A stretch of DNA of 64,000 nucleotides, taken from positions 3,276,501 to 3,340,500 of the forward strand of contig NZ_CP088296.1 in NCBI RefSeq assembly GCF_024666595.1, written 5' to 3'. How positions within the stretch are numbered: position 1 is the stretch's first letter; the number at the start of each line of letters is the position of its first letter. The notes beneath the pieces were generated by a model. It ran no database searches. It was given only the letters and a program-made list of their open reading frames with translations, and was not told the origin of the DNA. Of this stretch, positions 38,726-48,587 are shown one piece after another. A program made the translations under genes and the position numbers. Source of the stretch: Sphingomonas sp. J315. GTDB lineage: Bacteria > Pseudomonadota > Alphaproteobacteria > Sphingomonadales > Sphingomonadaceae.

Positions 38726-40054
38726 TTGGCGTCTGAGGAAAAGGCGGGCGCCGCGCGCCTGTCGCTCACCGAGCGGCTGAGCTATGGCGCGGGCGATTTC
38801 GGGTACAGCCTCGCCTATAACATGGCGGGCGCGTTCCTGCTCTTCTACTATACCAATGTGGCGATGCTGCCCGCAGCGGCGGTGGGGACGATCTTCCTCG
38901 CCGCGCGGCTGCTCGACGCGGTCATCGACATCTTCGTCGGTATCGCGGTCGACAAGACGCGGACACGCTGGGGGCGCACGCGTCCCTATTTCCTGTTCAC
39001 CGCCATTCCCTATGCGCTGGTGTTCATCCTCGTCTTCACGGTGCCCGACTGGTCGCAGAATGCGAAGCTGATCTACGCCTTCCTGACCTTCAAGGCGCTC
39101 GGCATCCTGATGTCCTTGGGGTCCATCCCTTATACCGCGTTGATGCCGATGATGACGACCGATACCCGCGAGCGGCTCAAGCTCGGCGGGATGCGGTCGA
39201 TTGGCACATCGATTTCCGTGATCCTCGGCACCGCCGCGACGATGCCGCTGGTCGGCCTGTTCGGCGGCGGTGACATGCAGCGCGGCTTTCTGGCCACCGC
39301 GATCCTGTTTGCGGGCCTGTCGCTGATCGCGCTGTTCCTGCTGTTCCGCAACTGCAAGGAGCGGTACGAGGACAATGCCTCGCCGCGCTTCGCCGTCCTG
39401 CCCGCGATCGGCGAGATGGTGCGCAACCGCGCCTGGCTGGTCTGCTTCGGATTCACCCTGCTCTATTTCGTGCGGTTCGGGACGATGATCTCGCTCACCG
39501 CATTCTTCGCGATCGAGGTGCTGGGCCATCCCTGGATGATCTCCATCCTGCTGCCCGCCATTTCGGGCACCTTGCTGATCGCCGCGTTCATCGCGCCGCC
39601 GATCCTGGCGCGTACCGGCATCCGCAAGGGGTGTTTCGCCGCCTGCCTGATCGCGGTCGCACTGTTCCTGCTGCTGCCGCTGACCGAGGCGAGCCCACCG
39701 GCGTTCCTGGCGCTCTACATCACCGCGTCGGTCGTGACCTCGGTCACCATCACCGGCATCTTCACCATGGCGGCGGAGACGGTCGATTATCACGAGGCGC
39801 GGTTCGGCACGCGCAATGAAGGGCTGTTGTCCGCCGGGATCAGCCTGGCGACCAAGGTCGGTATGGCGGTCGGATCGGCGGCGATCGCCTATTCGCTCGG
39901 CGCGGCGGGCTATGTGCCGACCGCGGTGAGCGACACCGCGCGGGAGACGATCCGCTGGTCCTATTATGGCTGGCCGGTCGTCCTGCTCGCGCTGCAGGCG
40001 CTGGTCGTGCTCGCCTGGCCGATGGAGCGTACGCGCCAGCCCGCCACCGCCTGA
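38726..40054 (+). CDS. GPH-family sugar:cation symporter 1
   Basis: A 442-residue, 12-helix transporter of the glycoside-pentoside-hexuronide (GPH) family: LSYGAGDFGYSLAYNMAGAF, LLDAVIDIFVGIAVDKTRTR, WGRTRPYFLF and the FTMAAETVDYHEARFGTRNE loop. TTG at 38726 is the only reasonable start in frame. It imports a sugar or glycoside across the inner membrane after TonB receptor uptake. The ThuA gene starts 21 bases downstream. Confidence 0.92.
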   Translation: MASEEKAGAARLSLTERLSYGAGDFGYSLAYNMAGAFLLFYYTNVAMLPAAAVGTIFLAARLLDAVIDIFVGIAVDKTRTRWGRTRPYFLFTAIPYALVFILVFTVPDWSQNAKLIYAFLTFKALGILMSLGSIPYTALMPMMTTDTRERLKLGGMRSIGTSISVILGTAATMPLVGLFGGGDMQRGFLATAILFAGLSLIALFLLFRNCKERYEDNASPRFAVLPAIGEMVRNRAWLVCFGFTLLYFVRFGTMISLTAFFAIEVLGHPWMISILLPAISGTLLIAAFIAPPILARTGIRKGCFAACLIAVALFLLLPLTEASPPAFLALYITASVVTSVTITGIFTMAAETVDYHEARFGTRNEGLLSAGISLATKVGMAVGSAAIAYSLGAAGYVPTAVSDTARETIRWSYYGWPVVLLALQALVVLAWPMERTRQPATA

Positions 40055-40075
40055 CCTTTTCCGGAGAGTTCATCC

Positions 40076-41051
40076 ATGCGCGTCACGCCAGCCTTGCTCT
40101 GCACCGCCCTTATCGCCGTGGCGGCGTCCGCACAGACCGTTCCGGTCGCGGATATCCCGGTGACGGTGGACAATGTCCCCCTATGCCCCGCCCGAGACGG
40201 TGCAGCGGGTCGCGACGCCCGCCAATCCGAAGGACGCGCGGCTCAAGGTGCTGATCATCAGCGGCCAGAACAGTTACGAGCATGACTGGACCGGGGTAAA
40301 CAACCGTCTGCGCACCCAGCTCAAGGACACCGGTCGCTTCGATGTCCGCGTGACCGAGGATTTCGACGACGGCACGCTGGCGATGCTCAAGAAGTACGAC
40401 GTCGTCGTCCTCAACTATTCCAGCCGCTGGAACTATGGCGACAAGGATCAGCACATCTGGTCCGAGGGAGCGTTCAAGGCGCTCTACACCTATGTCGCCG
40501 AGGGTGGGGGGCTGGTCGCCTATCACTCCTCCTTCACCTGGGGCCGCGACATTCCCGAATATCGCCGGCTGATCGGCGCGGTGATGGTGCCGGGCGTCAG
40601 CCGCCGCTCGCCCCCCGACGCGTTCAGCATCGAGATCGTCGATCGCGAGCATCCGATCACCGAGGGGCTGCGCCGCTATCATTGGAACTTCATGGAGGAC
40701 AAATACACCAACATGGTGTTCGATCCCGCCGCCACGGTGCGCGTACTGGCGACGGCGATCGACGATCCGGCGGATTACGATCCCGAGCGCGCCGGACCCA
40801 AATACGACCCGAAGGCCTATGCGCCGGAACAGCTCAAGAAAATGGACGGCATGGGCAAGCCCAACCCGCAAATATGGGTGCAGGACTATGGCAAGGGCCG
40901 CGTCTTCTCGATCACGCTGGGCCACGGGCCGGACACGATCCAGTATGATGGCTTCAAGACGCTGTTCGCGCGCGGCACCGAATGGGCGGCGACGGGCAAG
41001 GTGACGATCAAGCCGTACGACAAGGCAGCCGGCTTCGCGGTCGCCAAATAG
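40076..41051 (+). CDS. secreted ThuA-domain protein (apparent frameshift)
   Basis: A ThuA-like (trehalose-utilisation) protein with a signal peptide (TPALLCTALIAVAASAQ). The domain reads RLKVLIISGQNSYEHDWTG, VVVLNYSSRWNYG, GGGLVAYHSSFTWGRD and GKGRVFSITLGHGPDTIQYD. The frame breaks at 40177-40181 (five Cs, four needed), joining VTVDNVP to YAPPETVQRV. Repaired length is about 324 residues. ThuA-type proteins accompany 3-keto-disaccharide pathways; their exact reaction is not settled. It ends at a strong terminator. Confidence 0.88.
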
Positions 41052-41085
41052 GCTTTCGCGCGGCATCCGCGCGAGAGGAGGGGGA

Positions 41086-41116
41086 GGGGGCGGACAACGG
41101 TCCGCCCCCCTTTTTT
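41086..41116 (+). terminator. intrinsic terminator after thuA
   Basis: A perfect 10-bp stem, GGGGGCGGAC (41086-41095) and GTCCGCCCCC (41100-41109), with AACG loop, followed by C and six Ts (41111-41116). It lies between convergent genes. Confidence 0.95.
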
Positions 41117-41117
41117 G

Positions 41118-41957
41118 TCAGTAGGAGAAGGTCTCCGAGAAGGTCCGGTACGGCTCGGGCGGCCGCGCCTCCAGCGACTGGGCGGTGTCGGTGCGATAGG
41201 TGTTGTTGCGCACCGTCACGGGCTCGTCGGGCTTGGGCATGAACACCGGTTTCCCGTCATCGCCGACATACATCAGGTCGACGTTGAACGCATCGTCCTG
41301 CGCCGCTGCGGCAAAGGGGATCCAGCCCATCGAATAGGGCGCGCGGGCGGTTTCGAAGCAGTGGAAGTGCCAGATCTTCCACTCGCCGTCCTGCTTGATG
41401 AAGTCGATGCCGTATTTGAGATACACATTGTGCATCCACACCTTCTTGCCATCGACCTCGACATTCGGCTCGAACATCCATGCCGGCATGTTCTTGGCAT
41501 GCTCGGGCTTGGTAAGGCCGGATTCGAGGCCGTTGACGATCCACAGGCCCTTGGCGGTCTGGCCGTCTTCGGCCACCTCGATCACCGGGGTCGTGACATA
41601 GTGCATCACCAGCTTCCCGATCGGCGACGGGCGGCCACGGTGATAGACCATGATGCTGTCCCAGGTCGTATATTTGCCGACATTCGAATATTGCGCGCTG
41701 ATCCCGGGCGTGCCCTTCTTCGCCCAGAGCGGGATGATTTTCTCATCCTGGAATGCGTTGTGGAGGTACATGTAGCGCGAGAAGAGATTCTCCACCGCCG
41801 CGCGGTCGCGCGATGCGGTCGTCGCGCGTTCGAGCTTTTCCAGCTTGGCGGTGAGTTCGGCGATGCTCGGCTGCTGTGCCTGCGCCAGCGCCGGTGTGGT
41901 GCCCAGCATCGCGGCACTCGCCACGGCCAGCATCAGATGCTGCTTCAATACCCTCAT
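41118..41957 (-). CDS. secreted SnoaL/NTF2-like protein
   Basis: A 279-residue exported protein: signal peptide (LMLAVASAAMLGTTPALAQ), a coiled-coil-like stretch (SIAELTAKLEKLERATTASR) and an NTF2/SnoaL-like cone domain (AAVENLFSRYMYLHNAFQDE, VYLKYGIDFIKQDGEWKIWH). Many such domains isomerise, dehydrate or just bind small molecules; no catalytic residues can be assigned. The start overlaps the DoxX stop by four bases, so the two are co-expressed from the type-2 operator at 42409. Confidence 0.8.
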   Translation of the reverse strand: MRVLKQHLMLAVASAAMLGTTPALAQAQQPSIAELTAKLEKLERATTASRDRAAVENLFSRYMYLHNAFQDEKIIPLWAKKGTPGISAQYSNVGKYTTWDSIMVYHRGRPSPIGKLVMHYVTTPVIEVAEDGQTAKGLWIVNGLESGLTKPEHAKNMPAWMFEPNVEVDGKKVWMHNVYLKYGIDFIKQDGEWKIWHFHCFETARAPYSMGWIPFAAAAQDDAFNVDLMYVGDDGKPVFMPKPDEPVTVRNNTYRTDTAQSLEARPPEPYRTFSETFSY

Positions 41958-42358
41958 CCCATATTCTCCTCTGGTTGAACTTGATTGCTGCGCGCCGCGG
42001 CGATGATCAGCACGGCGAGACCGGTAAGCACGGCATTCTGCGGCAATGCCGCGATTTCGCCGCGCAGGATGTGGACCAGCGCGGCGCCCGCCTGATTGGC
42101 GATTGCGTAGAGCGCGACTCCGGCGACGATGCGCCGCCGCTCGGGCCGGAACACGCCGAAGATCAGGAGCAATGCGGCGGCGAGCAGTTCACTGAGGCCG
42201 ATCGCGCGGCCGAGGATATCGGGCAGGGCGGTGGTCCAGGCATGATGCTGCTCAAGCACTGCGCGCGGCGCGAAGCTCTTGAAATATCCGAAAAAACTGA
42301 ATGCCGCAGCGAGCAGCAGCGCGGCGAGGCGTGCCAATATCCGAAGCCCGAACGCCAT
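41954..42358 (-). CDS. DoxX-like membrane protein
   Basis: A four-helix membrane protein of about 134 residues related to the DoxX family (ILARLAALLLAAAFSFFGYF, LSELLAAALLLIFGVF, VAGVALYAIANQAGAALVH, NAVLTGLAVLIIAAAR). I chose ATG 42358, which has GAGGGG about nine bases upstream; ATG 42376 would add six residues. It is divergent from the deglycosidase alpha gene. The role is unknown; DoxX-like proteins often accompany redox pathways. Confidence 0.75.
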   Translation of the reverse strand: MAFGLRILARLAALLLAAAFSFFGYFKSFAPRAVLEQHHAWTTALPDILGRAIGLSELLAAALLLIFGVFRPERRRIVAGVALYAIANQAGAALVHILRGEIAALPQNAVLTGLAVLIIAAARSNQVQPEENMG

Positions 42359-42408
42359 GCGGATCGATCCCCTCATTCAAATTCGGACTTGACCCGTCCG
42401 ACTCTTTA

Positions 42409-42424
42409 TAGAATGAAGGTTCTA
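42409..42424. promoter_or_regulatory. type-2 operator, DoxX/deglycosidase gap
   Basis: TAGAATGAAGGTTCTA is an exact TAGAA-N6-TTCTA palindrome between the divergent DoxX-SnoaL and deglycosidase units, 80 bases before the ATG at 42505. Confidence 0.78.
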
Positions 42425-42504
42425 ATTCGGATACGCGGTGGACGCAAGCACCGCGCCGGATATAAAAGTGGGCGATGCCGCACTCGAGAAAAGCGAGAGG
42501 GTCT

Positions 42505-43515
42505 ATGGGTACGATCAAGCGGGGCGTGAGCCTCTACAGCTATCAGAACGAGACGTTTCAGGGCAAAATGACCCTGGAGGATTGTATCCGGACCAGCGCC
42601 GAAATGGGTGCCAACGGCATCGAGGTCATCGGCGAGCAGAGCTTCTGGGGCTGGCCCGAGGTCGGCGTCGAGGACGCCGCGATTGAGAACTGGCACCAGT
42701 TGATCGCCAAATATGACTGCGTCCCCGTCAGCCACGACTTCATGCTCGACTACAAGCGCTACAAGGGCCGCGAGATGCCGTTCGACGAGCAGGTCGCGAG
42801 CGTGCGCAAGGACATCGATTTCGGTGCGCGCCTGGGGATGAAGTACATCCGCGCGCTCGTGTCGATCACCCCAGAAGTGCTGGTCGCCGCCGCGCCCTAT
42901 GCCGAGGAAAAGGGGATCAAGATCCTGATCGAGGTGCACGCTCCGCTGCACTTCGACCATCCGTGGATCATCCGCCACGCCGAAGCTTTCGAGAAGAGCG
43001 GCTCCGACGCATTGGGCTTCCTGCCCGACATGGGCATGTTCCTGCACGCCTATCCGCCGGTGATGGTCGAGAAGTTCAAGCGGCTGGGCGTCCCCGCCCC
43101 CATCGCCGACTATATCGTCAAGGCATATGAAGACCGGATGCTCAGCGAGTATATCATCCTGAACGTCCAGCAGATGGGCGGTGTCGGTCCGGCGATCGCG
43201 ATGGCCGAAGTGACGCGCCACAATTCGGCGTTCGAGCCGAAGCGGATGCTCGACTACATGCCGCGCATCCACAACATCCACGGCAAATTCTATCAGATGG
43301 ACGCCGACTATGTCGAACCGTCGATCCCCTATGACAAGATCGTCGCGGTGCTGAAGCAGGGCGGCTACGACGGCTATATCTGTTCGGAATATGAAGGAAA
43401 TCGCTGGATCGAGGACGCCGAAGAGCCCGACAGCGTGGAGCAGGTCCGCCGCCAGCAGGTGATGCTTGCGCAACTGATCGGCGAGCCGGCTCCGGCCGCT
43501 CTGGCCGTCGCATAA
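42505..43515 (+). CDS. TIM-barrel isomerase-like protein, putative C-glycoside deglycosidase alpha subunit
   Basis: A 336-residue xylose-isomerase-like TIM barrel with likely metal ligands in IKILIEVHAPLHFD (Glu), LGFLPDMGMFLH (Asp), MPRIHNIHGKFYQMD (His) and GYICSEYEGNRW (Glu). On its own this would be called a sugar isomerase/epimerase. The next gene, 15 bases downstream, is a DUF6379 protein, the beta subunit of two-subunit C-glycoside deglycosidases (CarBC, DgpBC, DfgAB types), whose alpha subunit is such a barrel. Those enzymes cleave the C-C bond of 3-oxo-C-glucosides. ATG 42505 has GAGAGGG upstream. The assignment by pairing is strong, but the substrate is inferred. Confidence 0.82.
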   Translation: MGTIKRGVSLYSYQNETFQGKMTLEDCIRTSAEMGANGIEVIGEQSFWGWPEVGVEDAAIENWHQLIAKYDCVPVSHDFMLDYKRYKGREMPFDEQVASVRKDIDFGARLGMKYIRALVSITPEVLVAAAPYAEEKGIKILIEVHAPLHFDHPWIIRHAEAFEKSGSDALGFLPDMGMFLHAYPPVMVEKFKRLGVPAPIADYIVKAYEDRMLSEYIILNVQQMGGVGPAIAMAEVTRHNSAFEPKRMLDYMPRIHNIHGKFYQMDADYVEPSIPYDKIVAVLKQGGYDGYICSEYEGNRWIEDAEEPDSVEQVRRQQVMLAQLIGEPAPAALAVA

Positions 43516-43530
43516 GGGAGGACCGGCACC

Positions 43531-43923
43531 ATGATGGACAACAAGATGATCTGCACCGACGTCTTCGAGAATGTGATCGAAGATGGCGCGGCGGTGGGCT
43601 TCGCCTTTCTCGGGCGGCTGCCTTATTATCGCGGGCTTGGCCTGTCGATGATCGAGGATATCCAGGTCAGCGTCGATGGCGAGAAGATCGCGCGCGAGGA
43701 CGTGCGCTTTTCGGTGCGCGGCAAGACCTACACGCTGGACGAGATGGAAACCGTCTATGACGACCGCTGGAATTTCGGTGAAAAGGCGCGGATCATCGCG
43801 CTGAAGCCGGGTGGTCTCGCGCCGGGCAACCACCGGATCGAGTTCGGGGTACGGATGCGGGTATCCTATCTGCCTTTCGTCCCGACGACGAAGGACAGCA
43901 AGGAACTGGCGCTCGCCGCCTGA
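43531..43923 (+). CDS. DUF6379 protein, putative C-glycoside deglycosidase beta subunit
   Basis: A 130-residue beta-sandwich-type protein: CTDVFENVIEDGAAVGFAF, YYRGLGLSMIEDIQVSVDGE, DVRFSVRGKTYTLDEMETV, DRWNFGEKARIIALKPGGLA and MRVSYLPFVPT. These match the DUF6379 family as I know it, the beta subunit of C-glycoside deglycosidases. It has no signal peptide and lies 15 bases after the TIM-barrel gene, so the two likely form a cytoplasmic complex. GH3 follows 79 bases later. Confidence 0.85.
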   Translation: MMDNKMICTDVFENVIEDGAAVGFAFLGRLPYYRGLGLSMIEDIQVSVDGEKIAREDVRFSVRGKTYTLDEMETVYDDRWNFGEKARIIALKPGGLAPGNHRIEFGVRMRVSYLPFVPTTKDSKELALAA

Positions 43924-44001
43924 CCCCATGCGGGCGGCGCCGGGTAATTGCCCCGCCGCCCGCCTGCCGTGCGTCCGCGCACGGCGCAACGGATTGCATC
44001 C

Positions 44002-46393
44002 ATGACAGATCTGACTCTCGATCAGGCCGCTTCGTTGACTGCGGGCGCCGCCATGTGGTCGTCGGTGGCGATCCCGCAAGCCGGGATCCCGAGCTTCGCC
44101 ATGAGCGACGGGCCTATGGGCATCGCCAGCGGCAAGGTGGACGAGCGCGATATCGCGCGCCTCTCGCCCTGTGCCACCGCGCTGGGGGCGAGCTGGGACG
44201 TCGATCTTGCGCGCCGCATCGGGACTTTGGTGGGACAGGAAGCGGTCGGGCGCGGCGTCGACGCCGTACTCGCTCCAAACATCAACCTCGCGCGTAGCCC
44301 GCTCGCCGGGCGCGCCTTCGAGTATTTCTCGGAAGACCCGCTGCTCGCCGGCATCCTAGGCGCGAGTTGGATCGCCGGGCTGCAATCCACCGGCACCGCA
44401 TCGGTCGCCAAGCACCTTGTCTGCAACGACAGCGAGACCGACCGCGATACCGTCGATGTCCGCGTCGATGAGCGGACGTTGCGCGAAGTCTATCTGCTGC
44501 CGTTCGAGTTCGCGGCGGAGGCCGGGTGCGCTGGCATGCTCGCCGCCTATAACCGCGTGAACGGGCTGCACTGCGCCGAGCAGCATCATGTGCTGACGAC
44601 CGTCGTGAAGGGCGAGTGGGGCTATCGCGGCGCGATCATGAGCGACTGGTTCGGGACGCATTCGACCGAGCCGACGCTTAATGCCGGTCTCGACCTCGAA
44701 ATGCCGGGCCCCGCGCGCTTTCTTGGAGCAAAGTCCGTTGTCGCAGTGGCTGCGGGGAAGGTCACACGCGCGCGGATCGACGATGCCGCGACGCGGGTCG
44801 CCGGTCTCGCGCGCCGTGCGACCGGCAAGAAACATTCGCCGCTGAGCGATGCCGATATCGACGCGCTGCTGGTCGAGGCGGCGGCGGCGGGCTTCGTCCT
44901 GCTGCGCAATCAGGACGGGCTGTTGCCGCTGGATTCAGCGAAGATCGGGACGCTGGCGGTGATCGGCCCCAACGCCGCCGCCCCCTGTTTCCAGGGCGGC
45001 ACCTTCGCCAAGATTTCGGTCTCGCCCGACCTCGCTTCACCGGTCGACGCCATCCGAAAGCGCTTTGGCGGCGCGCGCGAGATCCTGTTCGAGCCGGGCG
45101 TCGATCCCGCGCCGCGCTTGCCCGGCATGCCGGTAAGCCCGGCGCGCGACCTGGGCGATGGCGCAAAACGCGGCATGACGGTGGAGTATTTCGAAAGCCG
45201 CGATTGCAGCGGCACGCCGCTGTCGAGCGAGACGCGCGATACCAACTCGTTGGTGTGGTTCGTCGGCGTGCATGAACAGGCGCGCTTCGCGGCGGGCGGA
45301 TCGATCCGCGCGAGCGGCGTGTTCACGCCGGGGCGCGACGGCGTCCACCGCTTTCATCTCGGCGCGACCGGCGTGTCGCGGATGCAGGTTGATGGCAAGC
45401 AGATCGTCGCGACGACCGAATGTCCGCCAGGTGACGTGATGGGCGTGCTCAAGGCGGGGGATTCGGCGATTGCCGAACTCGCGCTGACCGCTGGCAAGCC
45501 GGTCGAAGTCGTGGTCGAATTCAGCTTCGACCCTGCGCGCGTCCACGGCCTGTGGTACGGCATCCGCGCACCGGGCAGCCGCGAGGAATTGCTCGCCGCC
45601 GCCGAGGCCGCCGCGCGTCGCGCCGATGCGGTGGTGCTGATGGTCGGCGAAACCTCCGATTCCAGCGTGGAGAGCAAGGACCGCCCCGACACGAAGCTCG
45701 CAGCCGACCAGATCGAGCTGATCGAACGGGTAACCGCAGCCAATCCTCGCACTGTCATCGTCGCCAATGTCGGTCATGCCTTCGACACGGCGTGGGAAGA
45801 CCGCGCCGCTGCGTTGATCAGTGCCTGGTATCCGGGCGAGGGCTTTGCCGAAGCGATTGCTCAGGTGCTGGCGGGCGACCGCGAGCCGGGCGGGCGGATG
45901 CCGGTGGTGATCGCGCGCGATGAGGGGGGATTATCCGGGCTATGCGCTGAAGCCCGACGCCGATGGGCAACTGCCCTATCGAGACGGCGTGCGTTTCGGC
46001 CATCGCGGGATCATCGCCGCTGGCCTGCGCGCGCGGCATACGCTGGGTGCGGGCATGGGCTATGCGACATTCGCGTGGAGCGATGCTGCAGTCGAGGGCG
46101 ACACGATCGCCGTGACCGTGCGCAACACCGCCAATCGAGCGGGGAGCGACGTGGTCCAGCTCTATCGCGACACGCCGGAAGTGGCGCTGGTCGGCTTTGC
46201 CAAGGTCGCGCTGAAGCCGGGTGAGGCAAAGCGCGTACGCATCCCGCTGACCCGTCGCCGCTTCATGCGCTGGTCGGATTCGGGCTGGACGGACATCGCT
46301 CCCCAAGTGCAGCTTCGCGTGGCGCGCGATGCCGAGGATTCGGGGGTAGCGCTAACGGTGAAGGTCGCGGAGCTGCCGCAGACCGGCCTGTAA
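44002..46393 (+). CDS. glycoside hydrolase family 3 with PA14 insert (apparent frameshift)
   Basis: A GH3 beta-glycosidase without signal peptide, hence cytoplasmic. Order: (alpha/beta)8 domain with the KH motif ASVAKHLVCNDSETDRDTV and nucleophile Asp in GYRGAIMSDWFGTHST, an alpha/beta sandwich, a PA14 insert (MTVEYFESRDCSGTPLSSE to RVHGLWYGIRAPG), and a Fn3-like C-terminus (NRAGSDVVQLYRDTPEVALV). The frame breaks at 45924-45929, where six Gs stand and five are needed, restoring RDEGDYPGYALKPDADG. Repaired length is about 796 residues. It probably hydrolyses imported glucosides alongside the oxidative route. Confidence 0.92.
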
Positions 46394-46406
46394 CGGGGGA
46401 GGCGGA

Positions 46407-47520
46407 ATGCGACTGCGGATGGGGATGATCGGCGGCGGGCCGGGGGGCGTTTATCGGTCCGATCCACCGCATCGCGGCGGAGCTGGATCGCGAGATCGAG
46501 CTGGTTGCGGGCGTGTTCAGCAGCGATGCCGGTCGCTCGCGCGCCGCTGCGACCGACTACCGCATCGACCCCGAGCGCGCCTATCCCGACCTCGCCACGA
46601 TGTTCGCAGGCGAAGCGGCGCGTGACGACGGGATCGACTTCGTGTCGATCGTCAGTCCTAACCATCACCATCTGCCCGCAGCGCGCGCCGCGCTTGCCGC
46701 CGGAGTGGCGGTGATGAGCGACAAGCCGATGACCGCATCGCTCGCCGAGGCGCGTGAGCTGGCCGATCTCGTCGCACGGGCAGGGCGGCCCTATGGCCTG
46801 ACCTATACCTATTCGGGCTATCCGCTGGTGCGCGAGGCGCGGGCGCGGGTCGCGGCGGGGGCGATCGGCACGGTGCGCAAGGTCGTGGTCGAATATCCGC
46901 AGGGCTGGCTCGCCGGTCCCGCCGAGGGCAAGCAGGCCGAATGGCGCGTCGATCCGGCGCGGTCGGGCGCGGGCGGATGCATCGGCGATATCGGCGTCCA
47001 CGCCTTTCAGCTCGCCGAGTTCGTCACCGGGCTGCGCGTCACGCGGCTGCTTGCCGATCTGGCGGCGGTCGTGCCGGGCCGCGCGCTCGATGACGATTGC
47101 TCGATCCTGCTGCGCTTCGACAATGGCGCGCGTGGGGTGCTGCTCGCCTCGCAGATCGAGGTGGGCGAGCTCAACGGACTGCGCATCCGCGTCTATGGCG
47201 ACCGGGGCGGGCTGGTGTGGCGGCAGGAAACGCCCAACGACCTGACGCTGCACCACCTCGACGGGCGCACCGAGATCGTCCGCGCGGGGACGCCGCTGTT
47301 GGGGGTGGATGCGCAGGCCCGCACGCGCACTCCCGGAGGGCATCCCGAGGGGTATCTTGAGGCCTTCGCCAACCTCTACCGCGACTTCGCGGCGCAACTG
47401 CGCGGCGAGGCCGCACCGTTGCTGCCCGATGTCGCCGAGGGGCTGCGCGGCATGGCATTCATCGAGACCGCAGTGACCGCCAGCCGCGACGAGGCTGGCT
47501 GGGTCGATCTGGTGATTTGA
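46407..47520 (+). CDS. Gfo/Idh/MocA-family oxidoreductase (apparent frameshift)
   Basis: An NAD(P)-dependent sugar oxidoreductase of about 370 residues. The Rossmann start reads MIGGGPGAFIGPIHRI once one G is removed from the run of six at 46442-46447. Later motifs: SIVSPNHHHLPAARAALAAG, VAVMSDKPMTASLAEARELA, and GGCIGDIGVHAFQLAEFVTG with the catalytic-region DxxxH. DgpA-type members oxidise the C3 hydroxyl of C-glucosides, a role that fits here, but many other sugar reactions are possible. It overlaps the spacer to the next TIM-barrel gene closely (12 bases). Confidence 0.9.
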
Positions 47521-47531
47521 GGAGAGCGGAA

Positions 47532-48587
47532 GTGAAAACCATCAAGGGACCGGGCATCTTCCTCGCCCAATTCGCGGGCGACGCTGCGCCGTACAACTCG
47601 CTCGACAGCATCGCGGCGTGGGTCGCCTCGCTTGGCTACAAGGGCATCCAGATTCCGAGCTGGGACAATCGCCTGTTCGACCTCGACCGTGCGGCGGAAA
47701 GCCAGGATTATTGCGACGAAGTGGCGGGCATCGCCGCGTCGCACGGCCTCGCCATCACCGAGCTGTCGACGCATCTTCAGGGCCAGCTGGTCGCGGTCCA
47801 TCCGGCCTATGACGCGCAGTTCGACGGCTTTGCGGCCGAGCATGTGCGCGGCAACCCGGCGGCGCGGCAGGAATGGGCCGTCGATCAGGTCAAGAAGGCT
47901 GCAACCGCGAGCCGCCGCCTCGGCCTCAGCGCGCATGCCAGCTTCTCCGGCGCGCTCGCCTGGCCCTATGTCTATCCCTGGCCGCAGCGTCCCGCTGGAC
48001 TGGTCGAGGATGCGTTCGACGAACTGGCGCGCCGCTGGCGCCCGATCCTCGACCATTTCGACAATGAGGGCGTCGATATCGGCTACGAGATCCATCCGGG
48101 CGAAGACCTGCACGATGGCGTGACGTTCGAGATGTTCCTCGAGCGCGTCGGCAACCATCCGCGCGCCAACATCCTCTACGACCCCAGCCACTTCGTGCTG
48201 CAGCAGCTCGACTATCTGGCGTTCATCGACATCTATCACGAGCGCATCAAATGCTTCCACGTCAAGGATGCCGAGTTCCGGCCGACCGGGCGGGCAGGGG
48301 TCTATGGCGGCTACCAAAGCTGGGTCGATCGTCCGGGCCGGTTCCGTTCGCTCGGCGACGGGCAGGTCGATTTCGGCGGCATCTTCTCCAAGATGGCGGC
48401 GTATGACTTTGCCGGCTGGGCGGTGCTCGAATGGGAATGCGCGCTCAAGCATCCCGAACAGGGCGCGGCCGAAGGGGCGCCGTTCATCGACCGCCACATC
48501 ATCCGCGTCACTGAACACGCGTTCGACGATTTCGCCGCGGGCGGGGCGGATCGCGACCTGAACAAGCGCATCATGGGGATCAGCTGA
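47532..48587 (+). CDS. TIM-barrel sugar isomerase/epimerase 2
   Basis: A 351-residue xylose-isomerase-like barrel with probable metal ligands in VDIGYEIHPGEDLHDG (Glu), ANILYDPSHFVLQQLDYLAF (Asp, His), IKCFHVKDAEFRPTG (His) and AVLEWECALK (Glu). The GTG at 47532 has GGAGAG upstream; TTG 47517 would overlap the previous stop. Such barrels commonly pair with Gfo/Idh enzymes in oxidative sugar pathways. It is unlike the alpha subunit at 42505 outside the core motifs and has no DUF6379 partner of its own. Confidence 0.88.
   Translation: MKTIKGPGIFLAQFAGDAAPYNSLDSIAAWVASLGYKGIQIPSWDNRLFDLDRAAESQDYCDEVAGIAASHGLAITELSTHLQGQLVAVHPAYDAQFDGFAAEHVRGNPAARQEWAVDQVKKAATASRRLGLSAHASFSGALAWPYVYPWPQRPAGLVEDAFDELARRWRPILDHFDNEGVDIGYEIHPGEDLHDGVTFEMFLERVGNHPRANILYDPSHFVLQQLDYLAFIDIYHERIKCFHVKDAEFRPTGRAGVYGGYQSWVDRPGRFRSLGDGQVDFGGIFSKMAAYDFAGWAVLEWECALKHPEQGAAEGAPFIDRHIIRVTEHAFDDFAAGGADRDLNKRIMGIS

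Noticed and set aside
42406..44079. 557-codon open frame on the minus strand
   Set aside because: It is antisense to the deglycosidase pair and crosses the operator at 42409.
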